DNA of 40,920 nucleotides from Microcaldota archaeon (lineage in GTDB: Archaea > Micrarchaeota > Micrarchaeia > Micrarchaeales > CABMGC01). The notes under the pieces are model-generated. The model had not been told where the DNA came from and made no database searches. It saw only the letters and a list, made by a program, of their open reading frames with translations. This document shows, in pieces, positions 31,205 through 40,820 of this stretch. The translations under genes and the position numbers were made by a program. The stretch is from NCBI GenBank assembly GCA_027365175.1, contig DAHXNY010000008.1, positions 1-40,920 on the forward strand, given 5' to 3'. Position 1 is the stretch's first letter. Every line of letters begins with the position of its first letter.

Positions 31205-32266
31205 ATGAAAAGCGGGAAGCTCATAGGTCTTGGACTAAATGCGGCAAAAAGCAATTTTACAGAGCTTGACAGGCCTTACAAAATGACCTTTGCCATAACC
31301 TACAGGTGTCAGTCTAGATGCCTCACGTGCAACATATGGCAGCGCAAGCCCGTAAACGAACTGACAACGGATGAGATCCGGGAGTTTGCAAAAAAGAACA
31401 ATCATTTCAGGTGGCTAGAGATTACCGGAGGGGAGCCGTTCCTAAACAGCGATATTGTTGAGATAGTGAGGGCCTTTGTTCAGAATTCGAATGGGCTTTT
31501 CATACTGACAATGCCTACAAATTCGCTGTGCAACCAGGAGATGCTTATGGGAAAACTCAGACAGATACTGGATCTGGGCATACCAAAGGTGTCGATAACA
31601 CTGAGCCTTGACGGAAACAGGGAGCTGCACGACAAGATAAGGGGCATACCTGGGAACTTCGACAGAGTTATGTCAATGGCGAGAAGGCTTAAGGAACTGC
31701 AGAAGGAGTACAAGAACCTCTTTTTTGTCTTCGGATATACTATGTCAAGGCTTAACCAGGGCCATCTTGAAGAGACCATAAACGATGTAAGGAAGGAATT
31801 GCCATGGGCAACTGCAAACAACTTCCATGTAAACGTTGGCCAGCTATCAGGCATGTATTATGGAAACGATGACATGCAGATAGCAGCCGACAGGGAATCC
31901 GTAGCGAAAGAGGTAAAGCTGCTCCTTAAGATGAGGAAGACGGAGATTGGCATAATACCGATAATAGAGGGCATATTCCTAAGGAAGCTTGTCGATTATG
32001 TTACTACGGGAAAATCTCCTATGAGGAGCAGGAGCATGGACGTCTCTCTATTCCTGGATAGTTATGGGAATGTCTTCCCTTCGATAATGTGGGATAAGAA
32101 GATAGGGAACATAAGGGATACCGGCTATGACCTTGGCGGGATATGGTCGAGTCCTGAAGCGGATGAGATAAGAAGGAGCATAAAGGAGGGAAAGGAGCCA
32201 GATTCATGGACTGCATGCGAAGCATACCAGACAATAGTAGGAGATATAAAAGAAGCAGTAATATAG
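31205..32266 (+). CDS. Radical SAM protein in a carbamoyltransferase/glycosyltransferase cassette
   Basis: A 353-residue radical SAM enzyme: CX3CX2C at Cys35, Cys39 and Cys42 (CQSRCLTC), TGGEPFL at 74-80. The C-terminal region has a SPASM-like layout (SLFLDSYGNVFPSIMWDKKIGNIRD, GGIWSSPEADEIR) but only one Cys, so no second cluster is expected: a twitch-less remnant. Substrate unknown. GGTAT precedes ATG 31205. It lies 15 bases before the carbamoyltransferase gene, so these and the glycosyltransferase that follows probably modify the same glycan or small molecule. Confidence 0.82.
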   Translation: MKSGKLIGLGLNAAKSNFTELDRPYKMTFAITYRCQSRCLTCNIWQRKPVNELTTDEIREFAKKNNHFRWLEITGGEPFLNSDIVEIVRAFVQNSNGLFILTMPTNSLCNQEMLMGKLRQILDLGIPKVSITLSLDGNRELHDKIRGIPGNFDRVMSMARRLKELQKEYKNLFFVFGYTMSRLNQGHLEETINDVRKELPWATANNFHVNVGQLSGMYYGNDDMQIAADRESVAKEVKLLLKMRKTEIGIIPIIEGIFLRKLVDYVTTGKSPMRSRSMDVSLFLDSYGNVFPSIMWDKKIGNIRDTGYDLGGIWSSPEADEIRRSIKEGKEPDSWTACEAYQTIVGDIKEAVI

Positions 32267-32281
32267 ATATCTTGCTACGGT

Positions 32282-33994
32282 GTGTTCTTGGCATATATTC
32301 TGGGATTATGGGACGGGCATGATTCAGGGGCAGCCCTTATTGAAGATGGAAAGATAATATTCGCTGCAAACGAAGAGAGGTATACGAAGCGCAAGCTCGA
32401 GATAAAGTTCCCATACAATGCCATAAGCAACGCGCTTGCTTTTGCAGGCATAAAGCCGTCTGACGTGGAGACAGTTGCATTTCCAACAACAGAGCTGACG
32501 AAGACCATCTCGAGAGTCTTTCCAAACCAGAAGGAAGCATACTACAAATTCAGAAGAAGGAAGATGCCAAAGCCGAGGATGGAAAGGCTGATGCACTACT
32601 ACAAATATGCGACAACTACGGTAGGTGTGCTTCCACTCTGCGATGCAGTAAGCAAGAGCGTGATAAACAGGCAGCTGAAGCACATAGGATTCAGCAATTT
32701 CAGGCTCCATTCAATAGACCATCACATGGCGCATGCCGCTACTGCTGCATTTACCTCTGGAATGGAACATGCCCTGGTGATAACATTGGACGGTCTTGGG
32801 GATGGCCTTTCAGGAAGCATTTCAGTGTTTGAGAACGGAAAGCTCGAGAGGAAGGTAGCGATACCTGCAAGGGATTCCATAGGCATATTCTACGAGCAGG
32901 TAACAAATCTAGTGGGCATGCGTGAACTTGAGGATGAGGGGAAGGTAATGGCTATGGCCGATTACTCATTCCCGTTCTCATTCGAGGAGAACAAGCTCAA
33001 GGATTTCTACAGCGTTGAAGGGCTGGAAATAAAGGCAAAATACGGCCCTGTAAAGCAGTACCGGATGCTTGACAGGCTCCTGTGGACTATTCCCAGGGAG
33101 CAGTTTGCATATATGGCCCAGCAGGTCCTTGAAAAGATAGAGAGCGAGCTTGTTGCCAATGCCATATCACATTTCGGTATAGATTCGGTAGTCTTTTCTG
33201 GGGGCATCATGTCCAATGTAAAGGTAAATATGCGCATAAGAGAGATAGACGCACTTAAAAAGTGGTATATATTCCCGCATATGGGAGACGGCGGAATAGC
33301 CCTTGGAGCTGCAATGTATGCCGATTACGAGACAAAAGGCACTCACACTTATGAATTCGAGAACGCCTATCTTGGCAATTCGTACAACGAGGACAGGATA
33401 CTCCAGGCCCTTAAGGAAGAGGCCAATATGTCATACCAGATAGATGGTGACAGGTTCAACCACGCTGCTGAACTGATAGACAACGACGAGTATGTATTCT
33501 GGTTCAACGGACGCATGGAGTACGGCCCAAGAGCTCTTGGAGACAGGAGCATACTAGCAAACGCTGGCTCGGATACGGTGAAGGACAAGCTCAATACCTA
33601 TGTGAAGCAGAGAGAGTGGTATCAGCCTTTTGCACCATCAATTCTGAGAGATGACGCGGAACAGCTTCTGGAGGATGTAAAGGGCCATGACCGCTTCATG
33701 ACGATGGCATATGCGATACAGAAGGATAAGAAAGAGGTCATGAAATCCGTAGTGCACGTTGACCTTACAGCGAGGCCGCAGATGGTAGGGGAAGAGAACA
33801 GGGATTACATGGCGCTTATAAGGGCCGTGAAGAGCAGGACCGGATTCGGTGTTGTGCTCAACACGAGCTTCAACATACACGGCTCTCCCATAGTCGCATC
33901 TCCTGAGGATGCCCTACTTACGATGAAGAAGACCAAGACCAGGTACATGTTCCTGGGAGAGTATTTCGTGGAGAACAAAGAGGCCGCTAAATGA
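32282..33994 (+). CDS. Carbamoyltransferase, NodU/CmcH type
   Basis: A 570-residue protein that would transfer a carbamoyl group from carbamoyl phosphate (via carbamoyl-AMP) to a hydroxyl of a sugar or metabolite. The N-terminal domain starts ILGLWDGHDSGAAL and has the DHHMAHAATAA metal-binding motif (about residues 145-155), a TLDGLGDG loop and FSGGIMSNVKVNMRI. The C-terminal domain (from ~400) has WFNGRMEYGPRALGDRSILANA and NTSFNIHGSPIVASPEDAL. Starts at GTG 32282 (TTG 32288 possible). Sits between radical SAM and glycosyltransferase genes and overlaps the latter by ATGA. Surface glycan decoration is the likely purpose. Confidence 0.9.
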   Translation: MFLAYILGLWDGHDSGAALIEDGKIIFAANEERYTKRKLEIKFPYNAISNALAFAGIKPSDVETVAFPTTELTKTISRVFPNQKEAYYKFRRRKMPKPRMERLMHYYKYATTTVGVLPLCDAVSKSVINRQLKHIGFSNFRLHSIDHHMAHAATAAFTSGMEHALVITLDGLGDGLSGSISVFENGKLERKVAIPARDSIGIFYEQVTNLVGMRELEDEGKVMAMADYSFPFSFEENKLKDFYSVEGLEIKAKYGPVKQYRMLDRLLWTIPREQFAYMAQQVLEKIESELVANAISHFGIDSVVFSGGIMSNVKVNMRIREIDALKKWYIFPHMGDGGIALGAAMYADYETKGTHTYEFENAYLGNSYNEDRILQALKEEANMSYQIDGDRFNHAAELIDNDEYVFWFNGRMEYGPRALGDRSILANAGSDTVKDKLNTYVKQREWYQPFAPSILRDDAEQLLEDVKGHDRFMTMAYAIQKDKKEVMKSVVHVDLTARPQMVGEENRDYMALIRAVKSRTGFGVVLNTSFNIHGSPIVASPEDALLTMKKTKTRYMFLGEYFVENKEAAK

Positions 33995-35124
33995 AGATAG
34001 CTATAGTCTATGATGTGCCTTATCCGTGGCATGTAGGAGGGATAGAAGCCATGCATTATAACGCAGCTGTAGAGCTTGCTAAGAAGCATGAGGTACACTT
34101 CTTCACAACAAAATGGCCTGGAATGAACGACGAGTTTGTCCATAAGGGAATACATTACCATGCGACCCACGAGACAAACCAGGAAAAGATCTACAGGCAT
34201 GGAAGGCGTTCCATAAGGGAAGCCGCACTCTTCAATTCCTCCATAATCAAACTATTCGGATACAATTTTGACGTAGTGTTAACCGACTACTTTCCGATGC
34301 TGCACCTGCCTCTGGTAAAACTTTACTGCAAAAGCAGAGGTGCAAAGCTCATCATAGCCGTTGCAGAGTATTGGGATGTGGAGTACTGGAGAAAGTACCT
34401 GGGAGGTGCGTCATGGCCGGTTGCAAGCGCCTTCTCAGCATCTGCGATAAAGGGTGCAGATGCATATGTGACAATCAGCAGTACTACGATGCAAAAGATG
34501 GCCGAAGCAGGAATCGGCAAGGACAAAATAAACATATTTGCTCCTGTAATAGACATAAAGGATTTCCGCGGTGCGCTTCGAAAAAAGAGCAAGCACTTGA
34601 AGCAGATAGTATTCTCGGGAAGGATGATAAAGGAGAAGAGGATTGACAAATGGCTCAATGCGGTAAAGCAGGCAAACAGGATTGGGGCTGGTGCCAAGGG
34701 GATCATAATCGGAAGCGGGCCTGAAAAACCGATGCTGATAGCTATGTCAAAACGGATTGGGATTGAAAGATCCATAGAATTCATGGATTTCTACAAGGAC
34801 AAGAGGAAATTCTACGACCTTCTGAAGAGTTCCTCATTGCTGCTTAATATGTCGGAAAGAGAAGGACTTAGCATAATATGCATAGAGGCCGCAGTTCTAG
34901 GCATACCTGTTCTCCTTCCATCATACTCTCCAATACCTGAAGAGGTGAAGGAGATGTGCGTCGTAAAGGACGAAAAGGATATCCCATCAGAGATCAAGAG
35001 CATAATGCACAGCAGAGACATCGGTTCTTTTGTAAAGAACAGGAAGAACCTGAAGAGATATCTAGTATCAGAGACGAATATGTTTTATTCTAGGCTATTC
35101 AAGGATATCGGGGCTAAGCATTAG
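33991..35124 (+). CDS. Glycosyltransferase family 4
   Basis: A 377-residue GT-B fold enzyme: MKIAIVYDVPYPWHVGGIE at the N-terminus (acceptor domain), and in the C-terminal donor domain (from ~190) IVFSGRMIKEKRIDKWLNAVK, IIGSGPE and the EREGLSIICIEAAVLGIPVL signature with the E-x7-E pair. Transfers a sugar from a nucleotide-sugar donor to an unidentified acceptor. ATGA overlap with the carbamoyltransferase indicates coupling. With the radical SAM gene it forms a three-gene unit with no apparent promoter inside. Confidence 0.88.
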   Translation: MKIAIVYDVPYPWHVGGIEAMHYNAAVELAKKHEVHFFTTKWPGMNDEFVHKGIHYHATHETNQEKIYRHGRRSIREAALFNSSIIKLFGYNFDVVLTDYFPMLHLPLVKLYCKSRGAKLIIAVAEYWDVEYWRKYLGGASWPVASAFSASAIKGADAYVTISSTTMQKMAEAGIGKDKINIFAPVIDIKDFRGALRKKSKHLKQIVFSGRMIKEKRIDKWLNAVKQANRIGAGAKGIIIGSGPEKPMLIAMSKRIGIERSIEFMDFYKDKRKFYDLLKSSSLLLNMSEREGLSIICIEAAVLGIPVLLPSYSPIPEEVKEMCVVKDEKDIPSEIKSIMHSRDIGSFVKNRKNLKRYLVSETNMFYSRLFKDIGAKH

Positions 35125-35132
35125 ACTAAATG

Positions 35133-35141
35133 CTTATATCC
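35133..35141 (+). promoter_or_regulatory. TATA box of leuS
   Basis: CTTATATCC about 40 bases before ATG 35178; the leader contains TTTGGTGC as ribosome-binding sequence nine bases before the start. Confidence 0.5.
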
Positions 35142-35177
35142 TTTGCCAATGACCAATTAACATTTGGTGCTTAAAAA

Positions 35178-37997
35178 ATGAACTATGAAGAGATAGAGAG
35201 CAAATGGCAGCAGGAGTGGGAGGATGCATCTGTATTCGATGCTGATCCCGACCAACGCCAATCCTATATGGTAACTTCTGCTTTCCCATATGTAAATGGA
35301 CCTCCGCACATGGGGCACGTGCGCACGTATGGAACAGCAGATGTTCTTGCAAGATACAAGCGTATGCGCGGCTTCAATGTCCTTTTTCCCATCGGCTATC
35401 ACGTTACCGGAACTCCAATAATCGCCCAATGCAAAAGGATAAAGAGCAAGGATCCCGTCATGATAAAGGACCTCAAGAAATTTGGCATATCCGATGAAGA
35501 CATTGAGAAGATGGCTGATCCCCTCTATCTCGCATCCTATTTCATAAACGAGTTCAGAAACGCATTCCATGTACTTGGATTCAGCATGGATTGGCGCAGG
35601 CAGCTTGTATCGATAGACCCTAAGTTCAGCAGGTTTGTAGAATGGCAATTCTCAATACTCAATGAAAACGGCCTTCTGACAAAAGGGAAGCATCCTGTCG
35701 GCTGGTGCCCTAACGAGGACAATGCCGTAGGCATGCATGATACAAAGTCGGATGTAGAGCCGGAGATAGAAGAGATGCTCGGAATAAAGTTCCAGGTAGA
35801 AAATGAAGATTACAAGATAGTATGTGCCACATACAGGCCCGAGACGCTTTATGGCGTTACAAATATCTTCATCAAGGACGGCGTAAGATACGCAATATGC
35901 GAAGTTAACGGTGAGAGACTCTGCCTTTCAAGCACGGCTGCAGAGAGACTGGCACATCAGGCAAATGTCAAAGTCGTATCTGAGATAGAAGCGGCAGATC
36001 TGCTTGACAAGAAATATATAAATCCTAAGACTGGAACCAGTGTTCCTGCGCTGCCTGGCTTCTTTGTTGACGAAAAGTTCGGCACTGGGATAGTGATGAG
36101 TGTACCTGCCCATGCGCCTTTTGACTATGCTGCATTATTAGACCTGAAGAAAAAAGGGTCTGAAATCGCCTCTGCGATAACTCCGATAAAGGTGATAGAA
36201 CTGGCTGGTCCTGCAAAAGGGCAGGAGATACCCTCCGTAGTGTATATAGATGTGGAGAACCAGGAGGGCGATCCTGACAACGCAGCGATAGAATCTGCAA
36301 CCAAGAACCAGTACAAGGAAGAGTTGCGAAGCGGAATCATGTTAATTGGAGATTACAAGGGCCAGAGAGTGAAGGAGGCTAGAGACAGGATGTGGAAGGA
36401 TCTCATCGCTGGCAAGGATGCTTTCGGAGTATATGTTATAGCGAACAGCGCAGTATGCAGATGCGGCTTTTCAGTAGTAGTCAAGATAGTCGATGACCAG
36501 TGGTTCCTCAATTACGGCGATGACGGATGGAAGGTGAAGGCCCGTGAAGCCTTGAAGAACACCAAGATTCTCCCTGAAAAGTTAAGGCCTACGTTCGAAG
36601 GCGCATTGGAATGGATAAATCTCCGCGCAGTTGCAAGGGCGCAAGGCTTGGGCACAAAGTTCCCTCTTGATAATACTAAAATAATAGAATCCCTTTCCGA
36701 TTCCACGATATACATGTCACTGTATACCATATGGGATATCATAGAGGATGTAAAGAGCGAAAAGCTGACAAATGAGTTCTTTAATTATGTATTCCTTGGA
36801 AAAGGTTCTGCCGAAGCGGTATCAAAGGCTACTGGCATATCTTATGAGATTGTTAAGAGAAGCAGGGAGTCGTTTGAATACTGGTACGCCTTTACATCAA
36901 GGCACTCTGGAACAGATCTTATCTTCAATCATCTTACGATGTATATCTTCAACCACGCCGTAATCTTCAACAGAAAGTACTGGCCAAAACAGATAGCCGT
37001 TAACGGGACGGTTTTATGCGAAGGGGAGAAGATGTCAAAGAGCCTGGGCAATACCGTTGATGTGAAGGAAGCGGTAGGAAAGCACGGTGCAGATGTCACC
37101 AGATTCATGATTGTTTGCAGCGCAGACCTGTTTGGAGACTCCGAATACAATAACGAGGCTGCACGTGGCATAAAGGAACGCCTTGATTATATTGATTCAG
37201 TAGCTGGAAACCTGAGCCTATACTCACCTTCTGAATTGAAGCATATAGACTATTGGCTGTATTCCAGACTTAACAGTAAGATAATTACAGTTACGGAAGC
37301 GATAGACAAGCTTGAGCTCAGAACAGCATCTACGGCTGCTTTGTATGAAGCCGTTATCGAATTGAAGAGATACTTCCTCAGAGGAGGGAACAACCAGATA
37401 GTCATAACGGAATATCTGTTAAACCTTTCACTCATGCTCGGTCCTCTCACACCTCATTTCTCAGAGGAGCTGTGGCATAAACTGGGAAACGAGACCTTTG
37501 TCGCAAAGGAGAAATGGCCTACTGCAAACGAGTCGATGCTTAACAGCAAGATAGAGATGGAGGAGGAGCTCATGGACAGGATGATAGAGGATTCAAAGCA
37601 TGTGATCGACCTTGTAAAGAGAAAGGGAACGGAGCCCAAGGAGATGAAGTACATAGTTGCAAGTGAATACAAGTACATACTGAACAATGAGCTTGCCAAG
37701 GACAAGAATGTAAAACGCGTGATGGACATGATAAAGAGCGGTGAGCTTGAAAACAGTTATTCTATCAAGTTTGACCTGCAGAAGTGCATGGATTTCGTCT
37801 CATCTATGGCAAAGCACATAAACACAGTAAACACCGTTGAGACCAACCCTGCAGATCAATTCGACATAATAAACGATGCAAAAGAGTATATCGGCAGTGG
37901 GACGGGCTGCAGGATAACTGTTGAAAAGGAAGACGAGTCAAAATCTTCAAAGGCAGCTGCATCTACGCCAATTAAGCCAGGGATAGAGATACTGTAA
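35178..37997 (+). CDS. leuS: Leucyl-tRNA synthetase, archaeal/eukaryotic type
   Basis: Class I synthetase charging tRNA-Leu. The 939 residues, HMGH (44-47) and GEKMSKSLGN (KMSKS 618-622) with WYAFTSRHSGTDLIFNHLTMYIF define the catalytic core; a large CP1 editing insertion (about 170-480) holds TYRPETLYG and the family's SVPAHAPFDY segment. The C-terminal anticodon-binding and tail region is archaeal in layout. The last ~20 residues are a charged, Ser/Ala-rich extension. Essential housekeeping gene and the best taxonomic marker in the window. Confidence 0.96.
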   Translation: MNYEEIESKWQQEWEDASVFDADPDQRQSYMVTSAFPYVNGPPHMGHVRTYGTADVLARYKRMRGFNVLFPIGYHVTGTPIIAQCKRIKSKDPVMIKDLKKFGISDEDIEKMADPLYLASYFINEFRNAFHVLGFSMDWRRQLVSIDPKFSRFVEWQFSILNENGLLTKGKHPVGWCPNEDNAVGMHDTKSDVEPEIEEMLGIKFQVENEDYKIVCATYRPETLYGVTNIFIKDGVRYAICEVNGERLCLSSTAAERLAHQANVKVVSEIEAADLLDKKYINPKTGTSVPALPGFFVDEKFGTGIVMSVPAHAPFDYAALLDLKKKGSEIASAITPIKVIELAGPAKGQEIPSVVYIDVENQEGDPDNAAIESATKNQYKEELRSGIMLIGDYKGQRVKEARDRMWKDLIAGKDAFGVYVIANSAVCRCGFSVVVKIVDDQWFLNYGDDGWKVKAREALKNTKILPEKLRPTFEGALEWINLRAVARAQGLGTKFPLDNTKIIESLSDSTIYMSLYTIWDIIEDVKSEKLTNEFFNYVFLGKGSAEAVSKATGISYEIVKRSRESFEYWYAFTSRHSGTDLIFNHLTMYIFNHAVIFNRKYWPKQIAVNGTVLCEGEKMSKSLGNTVDVKEAVGKHGADVTRFMIVCSADLFGDSEYNNEAARGIKERLDYIDSVAGNLSLYSPSELKHIDYWLYSRLNSKIITVTEAIDKLELRTASTAALYEAVIELKRYFLRGGNNQIVITEYLLNLSLMLGPLTPHFSEELWHKLGNETFVAKEKWPTANESMLNSKIEMEEELMDRMIEDSKHVIDLVKRKGTEPKEMKYIVASEYKYILNNELAKDKNVKRVMDMIKSGELENSYSIKFDLQKCMDFVSSMAKHINTVNTVETNPADQFDIINDAKEYIGSGTGCRITVEKEDESKSSKAAASTPIKPGIEIL

Positions 37998-38033
37998 ACG
38001 CATCCGTTCTTTCATCGCGATGCCACTCCTTTT

Positions 38034-38777
38034 TCAGAACAGGCGCACATTACGGCTGAATACCGAGAAGAATAGTGCTATTATCAGCATGAAGACGAAG
38101 CTAAAGAGAAGGTATGCTACTGGGAATATGAAAAGCAGTATTATGAATATTGTCAATACTGTAGCTCCGTACGCTGCTTTATTCCACCTGAAGACCTTGC
38201 TGCCATCGAGCGGATATATTGGGAGCATGTTGAAGAAGGCGAGTATTATGCTTATGAGGAGTGTCAGGTTTATCAGATTCTCAAAATATGGCAGAGTCAG
38301 TATGCCGTTTCCGAATGTGACAAGAAGATGCGATGTGAACGCACTTCCGTAAATAGCAATGCCTGCTACAAAGAATACTGCAAAAACCGCAAAATTTGTG
38401 AGAGGACCTGCCAATGAGACTATGCCCTCCTCCTTCCTTGTGAAGGTGCTGGTGTATATGATTGTAGCTCCAGGTATGCCTAAAAGGAAACCGAACAGCG
38501 AAGATACCAATGTTATGAGCACTCCTATATCGGATTTCTTGAATGCTGCTATTGCGCCGTACTTCTGGGCTGTTTTCTTATGCATGTATTCGTGAAGTAT
38601 AAATGATAATGAGACTGCAACCAGAGACATCGGGAAGAAATATACCAGCAACGAGAGGCTTGAACCTATGCCTCCTGCAAATATTACTGAAAAAGCAAAT
38701 GCGAGAGCAAGGTCGGCTATCACTATGTCCTCAATCTCTTTCTTGAAGAGGTCATGCTCTCTTATATACATTCCCAT
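38034..38777 (-). CDS. M50 family (site-2 protease-like) membrane protease
   Basis: A 247-residue membrane protein with about six hydrophobic segments. HEYMH (residues 62-66) supplies two His ligands and the catalytic Glu; SLAGPLTNF follows in a later segment, and NMLPIYPLDGSK near residue 190 provides the Asp ligand. This order fits group of site-2 proteases without PDZ domain. Such enzymes cleave membrane proteins for signalling or maturation. ATG 38777 is chosen since TTTATATAC lies ~30 bases upstream (38807-38815). Its 3' end faces leuS. Confidence 0.88.
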   Translation of the reverse strand: MGMYIREHDLFKKEIEDIVIADLALAFAFSVIFAGGIGSSLSLLVYFFPMSLVAVSLSFILHEYMHKKTAQKYGAIAAFKKSDIGVLITLVSSLFGFLLGIPGATIIYTSTFTRKEEGIVSLAGPLTNFAVFAVFFVAGIAIYGSAFTSHLLVTFGNGILTLPYFENLINLTLLISIILAFFNMLPIYPLDGSKVFRWNKAAYGATVLTIFIILLFIFPVAYLLFSFVFMLIIALFFSVFSRNVRLF

Positions 38778-38806
38778 AATAGCACGCAAGTAACTTTATT
38801 GCATAA

Positions 38807-38815
38807 GTATATAAA
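38807..38815 (-). promoter_or_regulatory. TATA box of the M50 protease gene
   Basis: TTTATATAC on the minus strand about 30 bases before ATG 38777, suggesting a leaderless transcript. Confidence 0.55.
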
Positions 38816-38842
38816 AATGAATCATTTAATAGCAATACCTAC

Positions 38843-38915
38843 AGCCCCGTAGTCTAGTGGTCAAGGATAGCGGACTCTGAATCCGTTGACGCCAGTTCGA
38901 ATCTGGCCGGGGCTA
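38843..38915 (+). tRNA. tRNA-Gln (anticodon CTG)
   Basis: A 73-base cloverleaf: acceptor AGCCCCG/CGGGGCT, D stem GTCT/GGAT, anticodon stem GCGGA/TCCGT with loop CTCTGAA (anticodon CTG), T stem GCCAG/CTGGC with loop TTCGAAT, discriminator A. No CCA is encoded and no intron is present. The A1-U72 pair is the identity element recognised by the archaeal GatDE amidotransferase, which supports an archaeal host with indirect Gln-tRNA formation. Its 3' end lies seven bases from the end of a minus-strand radical SAM gene, in a region that looks acquired. Confidence 0.97.
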
Positions 38916-38922
38916 AGTCCAC

Positions 38923-40077
38923 TTACCGAATGTATTCTAGTAGGTTATAGGCAGCACACTCGCCAACCTTTATTTTACCTCGGTTCCGTTCAGTAACTCT
39001 ATTCCTCATCGGTATTATCATACCTCTTAGGCTCTCATTGATAACGAAGTCTAGATCATAAGTCGACCATGCAGCTTCAGCAACACATCCTAGGTTACAC
39101 AACTTGCATGCCTCGTAATGCTTATACACCTCCTGTGTACTCTTCTGCTTCCATATATCCAGAAGCCTTGTTTCACGTAAATTGAACCTTTTTCCGCTGA
39201 TGAAAAGGCATGGCGCCAGAAGCGTCCCTTCATGATTGATCTGTATACACTTCCAAGGGTTGCAATTATAGTCGTAGTTGCCTGATTGCTCAAAATAACG
39301 AACGCTATTAAGTATTGGGTAAACTGTTTTATGCTCCAGAACGGTCTGTTTGTAGAATTTTATCTGATCTTCTGTAGGTACAAAGTTCTTTGCAGTTGGA
39401 CTGCCCTTGGGATCTAACAAGTTGAATGAAACGCAGTCCATTTTCAAGTCATCGAATATAGTGTGGAGAAGATCATGCATCTCATAAGCATTTCTATTCG
39501 AAACAGTGACCATAGCGCAAACTGCCGTACTAGATTTCATGTTTGCAAGACCCTCCATGATTTTGCGGATACTTTGTTTATTATGCTCAAGCCAGTTTAC
39601 GCCTCTTGTTTCTTGATATACCTCTGGTTTTGTGCTATCTATAGATATTCCAAAAAAATCAAAACTTTGCGAGATCTTTTCTACCCATGTATCTCTAAAC
39701 AAACTAAGATTTGTTACGACCATCGTGTACAATCCTTTTGACCGCGCGTATGCAGCAAGCTCAAATAGATCCTTGTTAAGAAATGGCTCTCCACCACTGA
39801 AGGTGAGTGATATGGCGCCTATTGACCGTATGTCATCTATTACCATCTTCCATTCTTCAGCATTTGGCTGATTGCCTTTCTTCGTCTCCCACATATTACA
39901 ATAGTTACATTTTGAATTGCATACTGATTCTATGGTTATATATGCATAAGTAGGCCGTTTAGATCCGTCTGAAATTCTATTCTGGATATGATTATACATG
40001 AACCGTAAACTATTGGTATCTATCAACGAGCCGCTCCTCGTCTTGGGCTTTGATACGGCCACGTATTCTATTTCCAT
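38923..40077 (-). CDS. Radical SAM/SPASM protein next to tRNA-Gln
   Basis: A 384-residue enzyme. CX3CX2C at Cys53, Cys57 and Cys60 (CNSKCNYC), FSGGEPFL at 93-100, and a full SPASM-like C-terminus: CNPWKC, INHEGTLLAPC, then Cys324, Cys327, Cys331 in EACKLCNLGC followed by VAEAAW. Such proteins modify peptides or proteins, or make small metabolites. The gene directly upstream (40127-40372) encodes an 81-residue Cys/His-rich protein that could be its substrate or partner, and the gap is only 49 bases. The AT-rich DNA and position behind tRNA-Gln suggest horizontal acquisition. Confidence 0.85.
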   Translation of the reverse strand: MEIEYVAVSKPKTRSGSLIDTNSLRFMYNHIQNRISDGSKRPTYAYITIESVCNSKCNYCNMWETKKGNQPNAEEWKMVIDDIRSIGAISLTFSGGEPFLNKDLFELAAYARSKGLYTMVVTNLSLFRDTWVEKISQSFDFFGISIDSTKPEVYQETRGVNWLEHNKQSIRKIMEGLANMKSSTAVCAMVTVSNRNAYEMHDLLHTIFDDLKMDCVSFNLLDPKGSPTAKNFVPTEDQIKFYKQTVLEHKTVYPILNSVRYFEQSGNYDYNCNPWKCIQINHEGTLLAPCLFISGKRFNLRETRLLDIWKQKSTQEVYKHYEACKLCNLGCVAEAAWSTYDLDFVINESLRGMIIPMRNRVTERNRGKIKVGECAAYNLLEYIR

Positions 40078-40126
40078 TAATTCAACTACTAGTTCTAATC
40101 CAGTACCTCATTTCGTGGCACTCCGG

Positions 40127-40372
40127 TTATCTGACTGCCTTAGATGTTAGTACATCGTAGCTACTTGGCATAGACACGTTTCCCAATTCAAAATTGAGCG
40201 GAGTTATATGCGTGCCACCTTCTTCAGGACGGTGCGCTACTCCTCCAAAACACACATGATGGCCCTCATGTCCTTTTTGAAGTGCACAGAAATGTGCAAC
40301 TTTCAAACCAAGCTCCCTAGCCTCCTCTTTAGTTTGTGCCATATAGTACTTATCACATAATTCTTTGTTCAT
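40127..40372 (-). CDS. Small Cys/His-rich protein upstream of the radical SAM gene
   Basis: An 81-residue protein. A helical N-terminus (to about residue 25) is followed by HFCALQKGHEGHHVCFGG (residues 27-44), a C-x5-H-x2-H-x2-C cluster that resembles small zinc knuckles of the C..P.GH.G.H kind, then a Gly/Pro-rich tail. ATG 40372 is preceded directly by GGGTGGGTGT, an excellent ribosome-binding site, and an AT-rich AAAATATATT precedes that. Proximity to a radical SAM/SPASM gene permits a precursor role, but a zinc-binding protein is as likely. Confidence 0.6.
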   Translation of the reverse strand: MNKELCDKYYMAQTKEEARELGLKVAHFCALQKGHEGHHVCFGGVAHRPEEGGTHITPLNFELGNVSMPSSYDVLTSKAVR

Positions 40373-40483
40373 ACACCCACCCATAATATATTTTTCATTA
40401 GTATACCGTTGTGACTCCTGGAAAATGGCTAGGGAAAATGCCAATATCCTACTCGCAATGCATTTGTATACAACTGTCAGTTA

Positions 40484-40660
40484 TTAGCTGCGCTCCTTTA
40501 CCTGCCTTCTTAGTTTCCCTATCTTTTCACTTGCTTTCCCTTTCGCCTGTTCAACTTTGCCTTCTAGCTGCTCTGTTTTGTTATTTGTTAGCTTCCCTAT
40601 CTCTTCCTGTATCTTTCCCCTGATCCTTCTCCCCCTTCCTCTAATCTCTTGTTCATTCAT
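40484..40660 (-). CDS. CsbD-like stress protein
   Basis: A 58-residue, very hydrophilic protein. The pattern EIRGRGRRIRGKIQEEIGKLTNN followed by QLEGKVEQAKGKASEKIGK matches the CsbD family, small helical proteins induced by general stress in bacteria. ATG 40660 is preferred because GTGAG lies just upstream and the family motif begins right there. Function in archaea unknown. It lies upstream of the Cys/His protein and may be co-transcribed with it (111 bases apart). Confidence 0.72.
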   Translation of the reverse strand: MNEQEIRGRGRRIRGKIQEEIGKLTNNKTEQLEGKVEQAKGKASEKIGKLRRQVKERS

Positions 40661-40820
40661 ATACTCACTCATCGTAAATTCTTTCATAGTTACATCGGTA
40701 TACCTTAATCTCTCTTCCAGTTCCATCAGCGCTCTTCACTTGGTTCCTTGTATCCACTACATTGTCCATCTCCACACCCTCCAAAGCTAAGTTCAGTAGT
40801 TGGTCATAATGGGCGTCATT

